Positions 16,884 to 26,172 of a stretch of DNA of 64,000 nt are shown piece after piece. A program made the translations under genes and the position numbers. This DNA is from Roseomonas acroporae (GTDB taxonomy: Bacteria; Pseudomonadota; Alphaproteobacteria; Acetobacterales; Acetobacteraceae). The stretch covers positions 39,411 through 103,410 of the forward strand of contig NZ_JALPRX010000071.1 in assembly GCF_023223525.1 (NCBI RefSeq), given 5' to 3'. Positions within the stretch are counted from its first letter, which is position 1. Every line of letters begins with the position of its first letter. The notes below the pieces were generated by a model that worked only from the letters and a program-made list of their open reading frames with translations, did no database searches and had not been told where the DNA came from.

Positions 16884-16990
16884 GGAGCATTTTCAAGCCG
16901 GGTGTACTCACCCGGCGACCCGGAAACTGCGGAAAACCAAAGGCTGGAGCCGTTCCGGCCCGATACGGTCAGGCCGGAACGGCTCCAGCC
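16884..16990. repeat. Dispersed repeat, family 2, copy A, with 19-bp hairpin
   Basis: An element of about 107 bp beginning GGAGCATTTTCA and ending in a perfect inverted repeat: arms 16942-16960 and 16972-16990 (19 bp each, core GAGCCGTTCCGGCC) around an 11-nt spacer. A second copy in the same orientation lies at 18811-18914, and a third, inverted and more diverged, at 46865-46954. It sits about 100 bp upstream of trxA. It could act as a terminator of upstream transcription or as a structured mRNA leader; neither is shown. Confidence 0.85.
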
Positions 16991-17089
16991 ATGCGGTGGC
17001 CACGCCTTGACCGTCCGGCCGGGGCGCACGACCTTCCGGCAAAGGCCGGGCGGCGCTGCCGTCGTCCGCCTCCCGAAGGATCAGTGGCG

Positions 17090-17422
17090 ATGAGCGAACA
17101 CACCAAGGCCGTGACCGACGAGACCTTCAAGCAGGACGTGCTGGAGGCGCCGGGCCCGGTGCTCGTGGATTTCTGGGCCGAGTGGTGCGGCCCCTGCCGC
17201 ATGGTCGCCCCGGCGCTGGACGAGATCGCCCGCGACTATGCCGGCAAGCTGACCGTGGCCAAGGTCAACATCGACGAGAACCCCGGCACGCCGAACGACT
17301 ACGCGGTGCGCGGCATTCCCACCATGATCCTGTTCAAGGACGGCAAGCCCGTGGACACCAAGGTGGGCGCCATGCCGAAGAGCCAGCTCAAGGACTGGGT
17401 CGCCAAGTCCATCGGCGAGTGA
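17090..17422 (+). CDS. trxA: Thioredoxin
   Basis: A 110-residue cytoplasmic thioredoxin. The active site [10 protein letters not shown] is at about residues 29-38, with the buried acidic residue in VLVDFWAEW, the cis-Pro segment [13 protein letters not shown] and the final [16 protein letters not shown]. It reduces disulfides of ribonucleotide reductase and other proteins using electrons from thioredoxin reductase. I placed the start at the ATG at 17090, which gives the canonical length. There is no Cys beyond the CGPC pair. The gene follows a repeat-rich 400-bp gap and is read toward the sugar dehydrogenase gene 44 bp downstream, which may be co-transcribed. Confidence 0.96.
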   Translation: MSEHTKAVTDETFKQDVLEAPGPVLVDFWAEWCGPCRMVAPALDEIARDYAGKLTVAKVNIDENPGTPNDYAVRGIPTMILFKDGKPVDTKVGAMPKSQLKDWVAKSIGE

Positions 17423-17466
17423 CCGGCACGGGCCGATCGGGGCGCTGCACGGTCCGGCGGCGCGCG

Positions 17467-18729
17467 ATGTCGGGTGAAGGACGCGGGCTGGGCGGCCCGG
17501 ATGCGCGCCCCGGTCCGGAGCCGGACGCCGCCGCGGCGCGGCGTGGGCCGACGGGGCCGGCACGCCCCGTCCGCCGCCGGCGCGGCCTGCTCGCCGCCGG
17601 CCTGCTTCTCCTCGCCGCCGCCCTGCCGGCCTGCGCCGCGCCGCTCGTCGCCACCCCGCCCGGGCAGGTGGAACGGGCCGGCCCCGTCGCCTTCCGCGTC
17701 ACCACCTTCGCCACCGGGCTCGATCATCCCTGGGGCGCCGCCTTCCTGCCGGACGGTACGCTGCTGGTGACCGAGCGCCCGGGGCGGCTGCGCCTGGTCG
17801 GGCGCGATGGCCGGGTGGGACCGCCGCTCGCCGGCGTGCCTGCCGTGGCGGCGCGGGGACAGGGCGGGCTGCTCGACGTGGCGGTGGCGCCGGATTTCGC
17901 CGTCAGCCGCCGCATCCACCTCTGTCTCGCCGCGAACGCCGAAGGCGGCACGCTGACCCGCCTGGTGCGGGCGCGGCTCGGCGCCGACGGGCTTTCTGAC
18001 GTGGAGCAGCTGCTGGACGCGACGCCGGCGCAGGCCGCGGGCGGCAACCACTACGGCTGCCGCCTCCTCTTCGACCGCGAGGGGATGCTCTACCTCTCCA
18101 CCGGCGACCGCTACGTCGACAAGATGCGCGCCCAGCGCCTCGACGACCTCGCCGGCAAGGTGCTGCGGCTGACGCCGGACGGGCGCCCCGCCCCGGGCAA
18201 CCCCTTTCTCGGGCAGCAGGGCGCGCGCCCCGAGATCTTCACCTACGGCCACCGCAACCCGCAGGGGCTGGCGCTGCACCCCGCCACCGGCGCGGTCTGG
18301 GAGGCGGAATTCGGCGCGCGCGGCGGCGACGAGGTCAACCTGCTGCGGCCGGGGCGCAATTACGGCTGGCCACTGGTGACCAGGGGCGTGGACTACGACG
18401 GCAGCCGCATCGGCGAGGGGGCGTCGCGGCCAGACCTGGAGGAGCCGCTGCACTGGTGGGTGCCCTCGGTCAGCCCCTCCGGCATCGGCTTCTACGCCGG
18501 CGACGCCTTCCCCGCCTGGCGCGGCAGCCTGTTCCTGGCGGCGCTGAACACGCCCGGCCTCGTGCGGCTCTCGACCGAGGGCGCCCCCGGGGGCGAGCGG
18601 GTGACGGGCGAGGAGCGCCTGCTGTGGGGCCGCACCCGGCTGCGCCAGGTGCTGCAGGGACCGGACGGCTTCCTCTACCTGCTGACCGACGAGACGCAGG
18701 GGCGCATCCTGCGGCTGGAGCCGGGCTGA
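17467..18729 (+). CDS. PQQ-dependent sugar dehydrogenase-like protein (soluble GDH type)
   Basis: A 420-residue exported six-bladed beta-propeller of the soluble glucose/aldose sugar dehydrogenase family. After an Arg-rich N-region the hydrophobic stretch GLLAAGLLLLAAALPACAAP suggests Sec or lipoprotein export (LPAC may be a lipobox). Family blocks: LDHPWGAAFLPDGTLLVTERPGRL (catalytic His candidate), GGNHYGCRLLFDREGMLYLSTGDR, YGHRNPQGLALHPATGAVWEAEFGARGGDEVNLL, NYGWPLVTRG, and VSPSGIGFYAGDAFPAWRGSLF. It would oxidise aldoses in the periplasm with PQQ as cofactor; some relatives have other substrates. The start is uncertain because the N-terminal 40 residues are low-complexity; the ATG at 17467 is the first after the trxA stop. 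Confidence 0.87.
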   Translation: MSGEGRGLGGPDARPGPEPDAAAARRGPTGPARPVRRRRGLLAAGLLLLAAALPACAAPLVATPPGQVERAGPVAFRVTTFATGLDHPWGAAFLPDGTLLVTERPGRLRLVGRDGRVGPPLAGVPAVAARGQGGLLDVAVAPDFAVSRRIHLCLAANAEGGTLTRLVRARLGADGLSDVEQLLDATPAQAAGGNHYGCRLLFDREGMLYLSTGDRYVDKMRAQRLDDLAGKVLRLTPDGRPAPGNPFLGQQGARPEIFTYGHRNPQGLALHPATGAVWEAEFGARGGDEVNLLRPGRNYGWPLVTRGVDYDGSRIGEGASRPDLEEPLHWWVPSVSPSGIGFYAGDAFPAWRGSLFLAALNTPGLVRLSTEGAPGGERVTGEERLLWGRTRLRQVLQGPDGFLYLLTDETQGRILRLEPG

Positions 18730-18810
18730 CACGGGCGGCCGGATCGGCGATCCGTCATGCGAAGGGGGGCGCCCGAGGGCCCTTCGGCGCCGGGTCTGGG
18801 GCAGGGCCCA

Positions 18811-18914
18811 GGAGCATTTTCAGGCCGGGTGTCCTCACCCGGCGACCCGGGAAATGCGGAGAACCAGAAGGCTGGAGCCGTTCCGGCCCGATACGGTCAG
18901 GCCGGAACGGCTCC
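18811..18914. repeat. Dispersed repeat, family 2, copy B
   Basis: This element lies between the convergent sugar dehydrogenase and Bug receptor genes. It begins GGAGCATTTTCAGGCC and ends with a perfect 15-bp inverted repeat (18874-18888 and 18900-18914, spacer 11 nt identical to copy A). Its position between converging genes suits a bidirectional terminator. Confidence 0.85.
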
Positions 18915-18980
18915 GGAAGAGCCCCGGACGTGTCGGCGGTCACCACGGCCGGCACGGGACGGCGGCAAGCGGCGCCCCGG

Positions 18981-19988
18981 TCAATCCACCCGGATGTTGG
19001 CGTCCCGGATCGTGTCGCGCCACAGGCGCCGGTCGGCCTCCATGCGCCGGCCGAACGCGTCCTGATCCTCGAATTGCGGCGTCAGCCCGTTCTCGCCGAG
19101 CTTGCGGCGCAGCGCCGGATCCTCCAGCGCCCGGCGCACCGCCTCGGACCAGCGTTGCGACGCCTCGGCCGGCAGGCCGCGCGGGCCGCACAGGCCGAAC
19201 CAGCCCACCACCTCCAGCCCCGGCACGATCGCGGGCAGGCGCGCCACGTCCGGGAAGTCGGGGGAGGGGGCGGCGTCGCCCAGCGCCAGCAGGCGCAGCT
19301 CGCCGCCCTGGATCTGCCGCACCACGTCGCCGAGGTTGGTGATGAGGAGGTCCGCCCGCCCGGCCATCACGTCGAGCGCCGCCGGCGCCGCGCCGCGATA
19401 GGGGACGTGGATCAGCCGCAGCCCGGCGAGGCGGGCGAGCCGCTCGCCGGCCAGGTGCTGCGCCGAGCCGGCGCCGGCGCTGGCATAGCTGAGCGTGTCG
19501 GGCTGCCGTCGCGCCGCCGCGATGAAGTCGGCGAGGCTGTGGTAGGGGCCGCGCGGCCCGGCCACCACGGCGTAGCGCGAGAGCGCCACGTTGGCGACCG
19601 GCACCAGCTCGGTGCGCACGTCGATCGGCAGGGTGAGGCCGGGCAGCTCCGGGCTGATCGTCATCGTGCCCATCGGGCACTGGAACAGCGCCGAGCCGTC
19701 GGCCGGGCCGCGTGCCACCGCCTCGGCGGCGATGAAGCCGTTGGCGCCGGTGCGGTTCTCGACGATGACGCGCTGCCCGAGCAGCTGCGAGACCGCCTCG
19801 GCCACCAGCCGCGCCATGATGTCGCTGGTGCCGCCGGGGGCGAAGCCGGCGACGATGCGCGCCGTGCTTCCTCCCATCGTGCCCCCGGGGCTTCCTCCCG
19901 GCGCGCCCCCTGGCGCCGTCTGCGCCATGGCCGGCCCCGCCAGCAGCGCGCCGCCGAGCAGCGCCAGTCCCAGCATCCGCCTTCTCAT
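18981..19988 (-). CDS. Bug-type (TTT) substrate-binding protein
   Basis: A 335-residue periplasmic receptor. The ATG at 19988 (MRRRMLGLALLGGALLAGPAMAQ) gives a clean signal peptide and has GGGAAGAG upstream. A short Gly/Pro repeat (APGGAPGGSPGG) follows the cleavage site. The Bug motifs are IVAGFAPGGTSDIMARLVAEA, QRVIVENRTGANGFIAAEAV, LPGLTLPIDVRTELVPVANVAL and HVPYRGAAPAALDVMAGRADLLITNLGDV. It is about 124 bp downstream of another Bug gene with near-parallel wording, so the pair looks like a tandem duplication at the end of the acyl-CoA carboxylase operon. The ligand is unknown. Confidence 0.88.
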   Translation of the reverse strand: MRRRMLGLALLGGALLAGPAMAQTAPGGAPGGSPGGTMGGSTARIVAGFAPGGTSDIMARLVAEAVSQLLGQRVIVENRTGANGFIAAEAVARGPADGSALFQCPMGTMTISPELPGLTLPIDVRTELVPVANVALSRYAVVAGPRGPYHSLADFIAAARRQPDTLSYASAGAGSAQHLAGERLARLAGLRLIHVPYRGAAPAALDVMAGRADLLITNLGDVVRQIQGGELRLLALGDAAPSPDFPDVARLPAIVPGLEVVGWFGLCGPRGLPAEASQRWSEAVRRALEDPALRRKLGENGLTPQFEDQDAFGRRMEADRRLWRDTIRDANIRVD

Positions 19989-20112
19989 GCCGTTCTCTTC
20001 CCTGTCCCGACGCCGCATGGCGGCCGGCGCGGACGCTGCCCGCGGCGGCCACCCCGGCCGGTGTCTTGTTGGTTCGCGCCCGCCGCCGGCGTGCCGCCGG
20101 CCTCGGCCACGG

Positions 20113-21135
20113 CTACTCGACCCGGATGCGCGCGGCCCGGATCACCTCGCCCCAGTCGCGCCGGTCGGTCGCGATGGTGCGGGCGAAGGTCGCGGTGTCC
20201 TCCAGCCGCAGCACCAGACCGTTCTCCTCCAGCCGCTGCCGCAGCGCGGGGTCGGCGAAGCCGGCGCGCAGCGCCGCCACCCAGCGTTCGGCCAGCGCCG
20301 CCGGCAGGCCGCGCGGGCCGCACAGCCCGAACCAGCCGCTCACCGCGTAGCCCGGCACCGAATCGCCGAGCTGCGGCACGCCGGGGAAGCGCGGCGAGCC
20401 GATGCCGTCGGCGAAGGCCAGCAGGCGCAGCCCCTCGCCGAGCTGCCCGACCACGTCGCCGAGATTGGTGATGATCGTGTCGGCGCGCCCCGCCGCCACG
20501 TCCAGCACGCCGGGCGCCGCGCCGCGATAGGGCACGTGCACCAGCTCGAGCCCGCCGAGCCGCGCCAGCCGCGCGCCGGAGAGGTGCGAGACCGAGCCGA
20601 TGCCGGCGCTGGCATAGGTCAGCGTCCCCGGCCGTGCCCGCGCCGCCGCCAGGAACTCGCCCACGCTGCGGTAGGGCGAGCGGGAGGAGACCACCATCGC
20701 CTGGCTGGAATGCGCCACGTTGGCGATCGGCACGAGGTCCTGCGCCGGGTCGATCGGCAATTGCGCGCCGGGCAGCTCGGGCGTGATGGTGAGCAGCCCG
20801 GTGGAGCACTGCACCACGGTCAGCCCGTCCGGCGCGCTGCGCGCCGCCTCGGCCGCGGCGATGAAGCCGTTGGCGCCGGTGCGGATGTCCACCACCGGCC
20901 GCACCCCGAAGGACGGGGCCACCGCCTCGGCGGTGAGGCGGTTGACGATGTCGCTGGTGCCGCCGGCCGCGAAGCCGCCGAGGATGCGCGGCGGCCGGTC
21001 CGGGAAGGCCGCCGCCGGCGCGGCGGCGGCGGCGGCGAGCAGCAGCGCCAGGGCCGCGCCGAGGCGGCGACCGATGCGCCGGCCACGGGCGCCGGCGCCA
21101 CCGGGCGGCCTCCGCCCCGGCCTTGCCCGGTTCAC
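20113..21135 (-). CDS. Bug-type (TTT) substrate-binding protein, GTG start coupled to carboxylase
   Basis: A 340-residue receptor. The open frame extends far upstream, but that part lies inside the carboxyltransferase gene; the GTG at 21135 overlaps that gene's TGA as GTGA, which supports it as the start by translational coupling. A signal peptide follows (RRIGRRLGAALALLLAAAAAAPAAA), then ILGGFAAGGTSDIVNRLTAEA, RPVVDIRTGANGFIAAAEAA, HVPYRGAAPGVLDVAAGRADTIITNLGDVV and GWFGLCGPRGLPAALAERW. The coupling ties the receptor to the carboxylase, suggesting that it captures the acid that the carboxylase pathway consumes (inference). Confidence 0.88.
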   Translation of the reverse strand: MNRARPGRRPPGGAGARGRRIGRRLGAALALLLAAAAAAPAAAFPDRPPRILGGFAAGGTSDIVNRLTAEAVAPSFGVRPVVDIRTGANGFIAAAEAARSAPDGLTVVQCSTGLLTITPELPGAQLPIDPAQDLVPIANVAHSSQAMVVSSRSPYRSVGEFLAAARARPGTLTYASAGIGSVSHLSGARLARLGGLELVHVPYRGAAPGVLDVAAGRADTIITNLGDVVGQLGEGLRLLAFADGIGSPRFPGVPQLGDSVPGYAVSGWFGLCGPRGLPAALAERWVAALRAGFADPALRQRLEENGLVLRLEDTATFARTIATDRRDWGEVIRAARIRVE

Positions 21136-22691
21136 GGCCGCATCTGCAGGCGCGAGGGGGTGGGCGAGAGCAGCGGCCGGGCGAGATGCGCGAACTCGCA
21201 GAGCAGCGGCCGCGTCTCGCGCGGGTCGATGATCTCCTCCACCCAGAAGGTCTCGGCGGTGCGGAAGGGCGAGCGCAGCCGGTCCAGCCGCCCCTCGATC
21301 TCCGCCAGCGCCGCCTGCGGGTCCGGCGCCGCGTCCAGCTCGGCGCGGTAGGCGGCCTCGATCCCGCCCTCCAGCGGCAGCGAGCCCCAGCGCGCCGAGA
21401 GCCAGGCGTAGCGCAGCGAGAAGCGCCCCGCCGGCTGGTGCGCCACCGCCGCCACGCCGAAGGCGTTGCGCAGGATCATGGTGCACATCGGCACCGTGGT
21501 CTGGTTCAGCGCCGCCATGGCGCGCACGCCGAGGCGGATGGTGGCGGTGCGCTCCGCCTCCAGCCCGATCATGAAGCCGGGGCAGTCCATCAGGTAGACG
21601 ACGGGCAGGTGGAAGGTCTCGGCGAGGTCGAGGAAGCGGATCACCTTCTGGCAGGTGTCGGCGGTCCAGGAGCCGCCGTAGAAGAACGGGTCGCTCGCCA
21701 TCACCGCCACCGGGTGCCCGTCGAGCCGGGCGAGGCCGGTGACGATCGAGCGCCCGAACATCTTCCCCATCTCGAAGAAGCTGCGCTGGTCGACCACGCT
21801 CTCGATGATCGGGCGGATCTTGTAGACCTGCCGCCGGTCGCGCGGGATCGCCTTGAACAGCTTCTCGTCGCGCCGCAGCCGCTCGTCCTCGGACGGGACG
21901 ACGGGCGGCAGCTCGTGAACGGAGGAGGGCAGGTAGGAGAGGAAGCGCCTGGCGGCGGCGAAGGCCTCCTCCTCGGAATCGACGGCGTGGTCGATGGCGC
22001 CGCTCTTGGTCTGGATCTCCCAGCCGCCGAGCTCCTTCTTCTCGAGCTTCTGCCCGAGCCGCGCCACCACGGGCGGGCCGGCCACGAACATCGAGGCCGT
22101 CTCCTTGGTCATCACCGAGAAGTGGGTGGAGGCGAGCCGTGCCGCGCCGAGCCCGGCCACCGAGCCGAGGCCGAGCCCCACCACCGGCACCACGCTGAGG
22201 TTGCCCGTGGTGTAGTGGTACAGCCAGCCGCCGCCGACGCCGCCCGGCAGGTTGGCGCGGCCCGTCGTCTCGATGGTCCTGACCGAGCCGCCGCCGCCCG
22301 AGCCCTCGATCATGCGGATCAGCGGCAGGCGGAAGTCGTGCGCCATCCGCTCGGCCATGATCGGCTTCTCGCGGATCGTGGCGTCGGCCGAGCCGCCGCG
22401 CACGGTGAAGTCGTCGCCCACCACCACCACCGGGCGGCCGTCCAGCGTCCCGCGGCCGAAGACGCAGTTGGAGGGCTGGAATTCCGCGAGGCGGCCGCTC
22501 TCGTCGTAGCTCGCCTTGCCGGCGATCGCCCCGGTCTCGTGGAAGGAGCCCGCATCCACCAGCGCCGAGACGCGCTCGCGCACCGTCAGCCGGCCGCCGG
22601 CGTGCTGGCGCGCCACCTTGTCGGCGCCGCCCAGCGCGCGCGCCATCGCCTCGCGCGCGCGCAGCTCGTCGAGTTCGGGTTGCCAGGTCAT
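21132..22691 (-). CDS. Acyl-CoA carboxylase, carboxyltransferase (beta) subunit
   Basis: A 519-residue carboxyltransferase of the propionyl-/methylcrotonyl-CoA carboxylase group. The N-terminal crotonase-like half has ARQHAGGRLTVRERVSALVDAGSF, the oxyanion-hole region IEGSGGGGSVRTIE and MTKETASMFVAGPPVV; the C-terminal half has FFYGGSWTADTCQKVIRFLDLAETFHLPVVYLMDCPGFMIGLEAE and MILRNAFGVAAVAH. It transfers carboxylate from biotin to an acyl-CoA. It lies 13 bp after bioY and overlaps the next receptor gene. Its biotin carboxylase and separate biotin carrier are encoded upstream in the operon. The acyl substrate is not predictable by eye. Confidence 0.92.
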   Translation of the reverse strand: MTWQPELDELRAREAMARALGGADKVARQHAGGRLTVRERVSALVDAGSFHETGAIAGKASYDESGRLAEFQPSNCVFGRGTLDGRPVVVVGDDFTVRGGSADATIREKPIMAERMAHDFRLPLIRMIEGSGGGGSVRTIETTGRANLPGGVGGGWLYHYTTGNLSVVPVVGLGLGSVAGLGAARLASTHFSVMTKETASMFVAGPPVVARLGQKLEKKELGGWEIQTKSGAIDHAVDSEEEAFAAARRFLSYLPSSVHELPPVVPSEDERLRRDEKLFKAIPRDRRQVYKIRPIIESVVDQRSFFEMGKMFGRSIVTGLARLDGHPVAVMASDPFFYGGSWTADTCQKVIRFLDLAETFHLPVVYLMDCPGFMIGLEAERTATIRLGVRAMAALNQTTVPMCTMILRNAFGVAAVAHQPAGRFSLRYAWLSARWGSLPLEGGIEAAYRAELDAAPDPQAALAEIEGRLDRLRSPFRTAETFWVEEIIDPRETRPLLCEFAHLARPLLSPTPSRLQMRP

Positions 22692-22704
22692 GCTCGCGGT
22701 CTCC

Positions 22705-23256
22705 TCAGCGCGCCGTGCGGACCAGGCCGGCGGCGCGCAGCAGCGCCGTGCCCAGCGCCACCTTCACCGCCGTGCCGGGCAGGAAGGGCAGCAGCCCGGC
22801 GGCGACGGCCGTCGGCAGGCCGACCAGCGTGGCCAGCCAGGCGATTCCGGCGGCGAAGATCACCGCATGGCCGAGCAGCAGCATCGCGGCGCTGCCGGCG
22901 AGGCCGCGCGCCCAGCCGCGCTCGGCGAGCCAGCCCGCCAGCGCCGCCGCCGGCACGAAGCCGAGCAGGAAGCCGCCGGTCGGGCCGAGCAGCGCCGCCG
23001 GACCGGCGTTGAAGCCGGCGAAGACCGGCAGCCCGGCCAGCCCCTCGGCGAGGTAGAGCGCCAGCGTCGCGCCACCGAGGCGCCAGCCATAGGCGGCGCC
23101 GACCAGCAGCACGACCAGGCTCTGCAGCGTCATCGGCACCGGGTGCAGCGGCACCTGGATCTGCGCCGAGGCGGCGACGGCGAGGCTGCCGCCGAGGGCG
23201 AGCAGCGCGGCGCGTGCCGGGGAGCGCGCGAGGGAGGCGGCGGCGAAGGCGGGCAT
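22705..23256 (-). CDS. bioY: BioY biotin transporter S component
   Basis: A 183-residue membrane protein with about six hydrophobic segments. The BioY signature is the N-terminal ASAQIQVPLHPVPMTLQSLVVLLVGAAYG, followed by LALYLAEGLAGLPVFAGFNAGPAALLGPTGGFLLGFVPAAALAGWLAERG and the terminal LPFLPGTAVKVALGTALLRA. BioY is the biotin-binding subunit of ECF transporters and can work alone when the energising genes are absent. Its place between the biotin carboxylase and carboxyltransferase genes links biotin uptake directly to biotin-enzyme synthesis. A second bioY is at 36344-36874. Confidence 0.92.
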   Translation of the reverse strand: MPAFAAASLARSPARAALLALGGSLAVAASAQIQVPLHPVPMTLQSLVVLLVGAAYGWRLGGATLALYLAEGLAGLPVFAGFNAGPAALLGPTGGFLLGFVPAAALAGWLAERGWARGLAGSAAMLLLGHAVIFAAGIAWLATLVGLPTAVAAGLLPFLPGTAVKVALGTALLRAAGLVRTAR

Positions 23257-23434
23257 GGGACGTGATCCTCCTGGTCGTGGCCCCGGCGGGCGGATTCGCG
23301 CCGCAGGCTTCGTTCGTTGAATCCCCGGGGCGCTGCCCGTCGAACGCGGTGCGTTCGACCCCCGCGAAGGGGCGAAGCTCCCGTTGAAACCCCCTTCTTA
23401 TGAAAGAGGGGGCAGGCGACGGCGCCGTGTCGGC

Positions 23435-24841
<1,407 letters not shown>

Positions 24842-24842
24842 C

Positions 24843-25064
24843 TCAGCCGGCCAGGGTCGCGACGTGCTGGTCTTCCTCGACCGTCTCGCCCTCGCGCACC
24901 AGGATCGCCTGCACCGTGCCCGCCTGCGGCGCGGTGACGGGGATCTCCATCTTCATGGATTCGAGGATGAGGATCACGTCGCCCTCCTCCACCCGGTCGC
25001 CCGGATTGGCCTGGATCTTCCAGACCGAGGCCGCGATCTCGGACACGACCTTCACCTCGGACAT
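24843..25064 (-). CDS. Stand-alone biotin carrier protein (biotinyl/lipoyl domain)
   Basis: A 73-residue protein consisting only of a biotinyl domain: VVSEIAASVWKIQANPGDRVEEGDVILILESMKMEIPVTAPQAGTVQAILVREGETVEEDQHVATL. The MKM motif holds the Lys that BirA biotinylates, at about residue 37. It shuttles carboxybiotin between the carboxylase and transferase encoded downstream. It is the first gene of the operon and faces gntR across a 95-bp intergenic region containing the TTATCACAAAT motif. Confidence 0.94.
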   Translation of the reverse strand: MSEVKVVSEIAASVWKIQANPGDRVEEGDVILILESMKMEIPVTAPQAGTVQAILVREGETVEEDQHVATLAG

Positions 25065-25088
25065 TCCCCTGGTCCTCTCTGCCGGAAT

Positions 25089-25106
25089 TTGTTATCACAA
25101 ATCACA
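25089..25106. promoter_or_regulatory. Candidate GntR operator between carboxylase operon and gntR
   Basis: The AT-rich stretch contains TTGTTATCACAA (25089-25100), which fits the T-x-GT-x4-AC-x-A half-site layout of FadR-subfamily GntR operators, continuing into ATCACA. The 14-mer starting at 25093 (TATCACAAATCACA) recurs with one change at 26116-26129, just before the CoA-transferase gene. Such sharing by two promoters around a gntR gene is what a local operator would look like; binding is inferred. Confidence 0.6.
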
Positions 25107-25159
25107 CAAGGCTGGCCGTGCGTCAAGCCGGCTGTAGCGGACCGTGCCGGGAGTTGTGC

Positions 25160-25951
25160 GTGGAGACGGAAACCGGCCCCATCCAGGGCGAGAACCTCGG
25201 CGCCAGGGTCTACAACCGGCTGCGCCGGGACCTGATGCGCAGCCGCTTCCGCCCCGGCGAGAAGCTGAAGCTGCGCGACCTCGCGCTGGAGTTGGGCGTC
25301 AGCCCGACCCCGGTGCGAGAGGCGCTGGCGCGGCTGGTGAGCGAGCACGGGCTGGAGCAGTTCGACCACCGCTCCGTCCGCGTCCCCGTGCTCACCGAGG
25401 AGCGGTGCCGCGAGATCCTGTCGCTGCGCGCCGAGCTGGAGGGCCGCGCCGCCGAGCGCGCCGCCGAGCGGCCGCGCCCCGAGGCGGCGGAGGCGCTGCG
25501 CGCCATCCATGACCGCATGATCGCGGCCGGGCTGGCGCGGCGCCCGCACGACATGCTGGCCGAGAACGAGCGCTTCCACATGCTGATGGCCGGGCTCTCC
25601 GGCCAGGTGGTGCTGGGGCGGATCATCGAGGGGCTGTGGCTGCAGTGCGGCCCGCTGCAGGGCGGGCTGGCGCTGACCCGGATGCGCCATCCGCGCGACC
25701 GGCACCCGCATCTGGAGATCATCCGCGGGGTGCGGGAGGGCGACGCGGCGCTCGCCCGGCTGGCCATGCAGCAGGACATCAACGTGTACACGGAGGAGCT
25801 GATCCGCCGCCTGCCGGCGCTGAACGCCGCCCCGCCTGCCGCTCCGTCCGCCGGCGCGGCGGCGGGTGGGGTGCCGGGGGACGGGCCGGCGGGTGGGTCG
25901 GGGGTCGCGCCGCGGGCGGCGCTGCCGGCCGGGATGCCGGGGCTGGCCTGA
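25160..25951 (+). CDS. GntR family transcriptional regulator (FCD type)
   Basis: A 263-residue regulator. The winged helix (LGARVYNRLRRDLMRSRFRPGEKLKLRDLALELGVSPTPVREALARLVSEHGLEQ) occupies the first 70 residues, followed by RVPVLTEERCREILSLRAELEGRAAERAA and an all-helical FCD ligand domain (ENERFHMLMAGLSGQ, HPHLEIIRGVREGDAALA). FCD regulators sense small carboxylates and usually repress divergent catabolic genes. I prefer the GTG at 25160 with GGGAG upstream; a GTG at 25118 in the same frame is also possible. The last 45 residues are Ala/Gly/Pro-rich and probably disordered. It is divergent from the carboxylase operon and precedes the CoA-transferase gene. Confidence 0.9.
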   Translation: METETGPIQGENLGARVYNRLRRDLMRSRFRPGEKLKLRDLALELGVSPTPVREALARLVSEHGLEQFDHRSVRVPVLTEERCREILSLRAELEGRAAERAAERPRPEAAEALRAIHDRMIAAGLARRPHDMLAENERFHMLMAGLSGQVVLGRIIEGLWLQCGPLQGGLALTRMRHPRDRHPHLEIIRGVREGDAALARLAMQQDINVYTEELIRRLPALNAAPPAAPSAGAAAGGVPGDGPAGGSGVAPRAALPAGMPGLA

Positions 25952-26112
25952 TCGGGCGGCCCGCAGGGAGAGCCCCAGGGAAAGCCCGGGGAGGCAGCCG
26001 ACGGGAGCGGGAACGGCCCGGAGGGCCGGGGGCGGTGGGTGGCCGCGCATGGGGCGGCCCGGATACCAGGGCGAAGGACGGAAGCGGCTTGACGGCGGCG
26101 CGCCCGGCAATC

Positions 26113-26130
26113 TTATATCACAAATAACAA
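26113..26130. promoter_or_regulatory. Candidate GntR operator before CoA-transferase gene
   Basis: TTATATCACAAATAACAA lies 40 bp before the chosen ATG at 26173, in an otherwise GC-rich gap. It shares 13 of 14 bases (TATCACAAATxACA) with the site at 25093-25106. This suggests that the CoA-transferase and receptor genes belong to the same regulon as the carboxylase operon. Confidence 0.6.
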
Positions 26131-26172
26131 ATGGCGGGCGACGAGCCCCGTCCCAGTGGGAGAAACGTGCCC

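Noticed and set aside
14110..16911. 933-codon open frame antisense to the chemoreceptor and cupin genes
   Set aside because: It spans two well-supported plus-strand genes plus repeats and encodes low-complexity sequence.
16884..16990. Possible riboswitch before trxA
   Set aside because: The structure is part of a repeat family found next to unrelated genes in both orientations, so a gene-specific riboswitch is unlikely.
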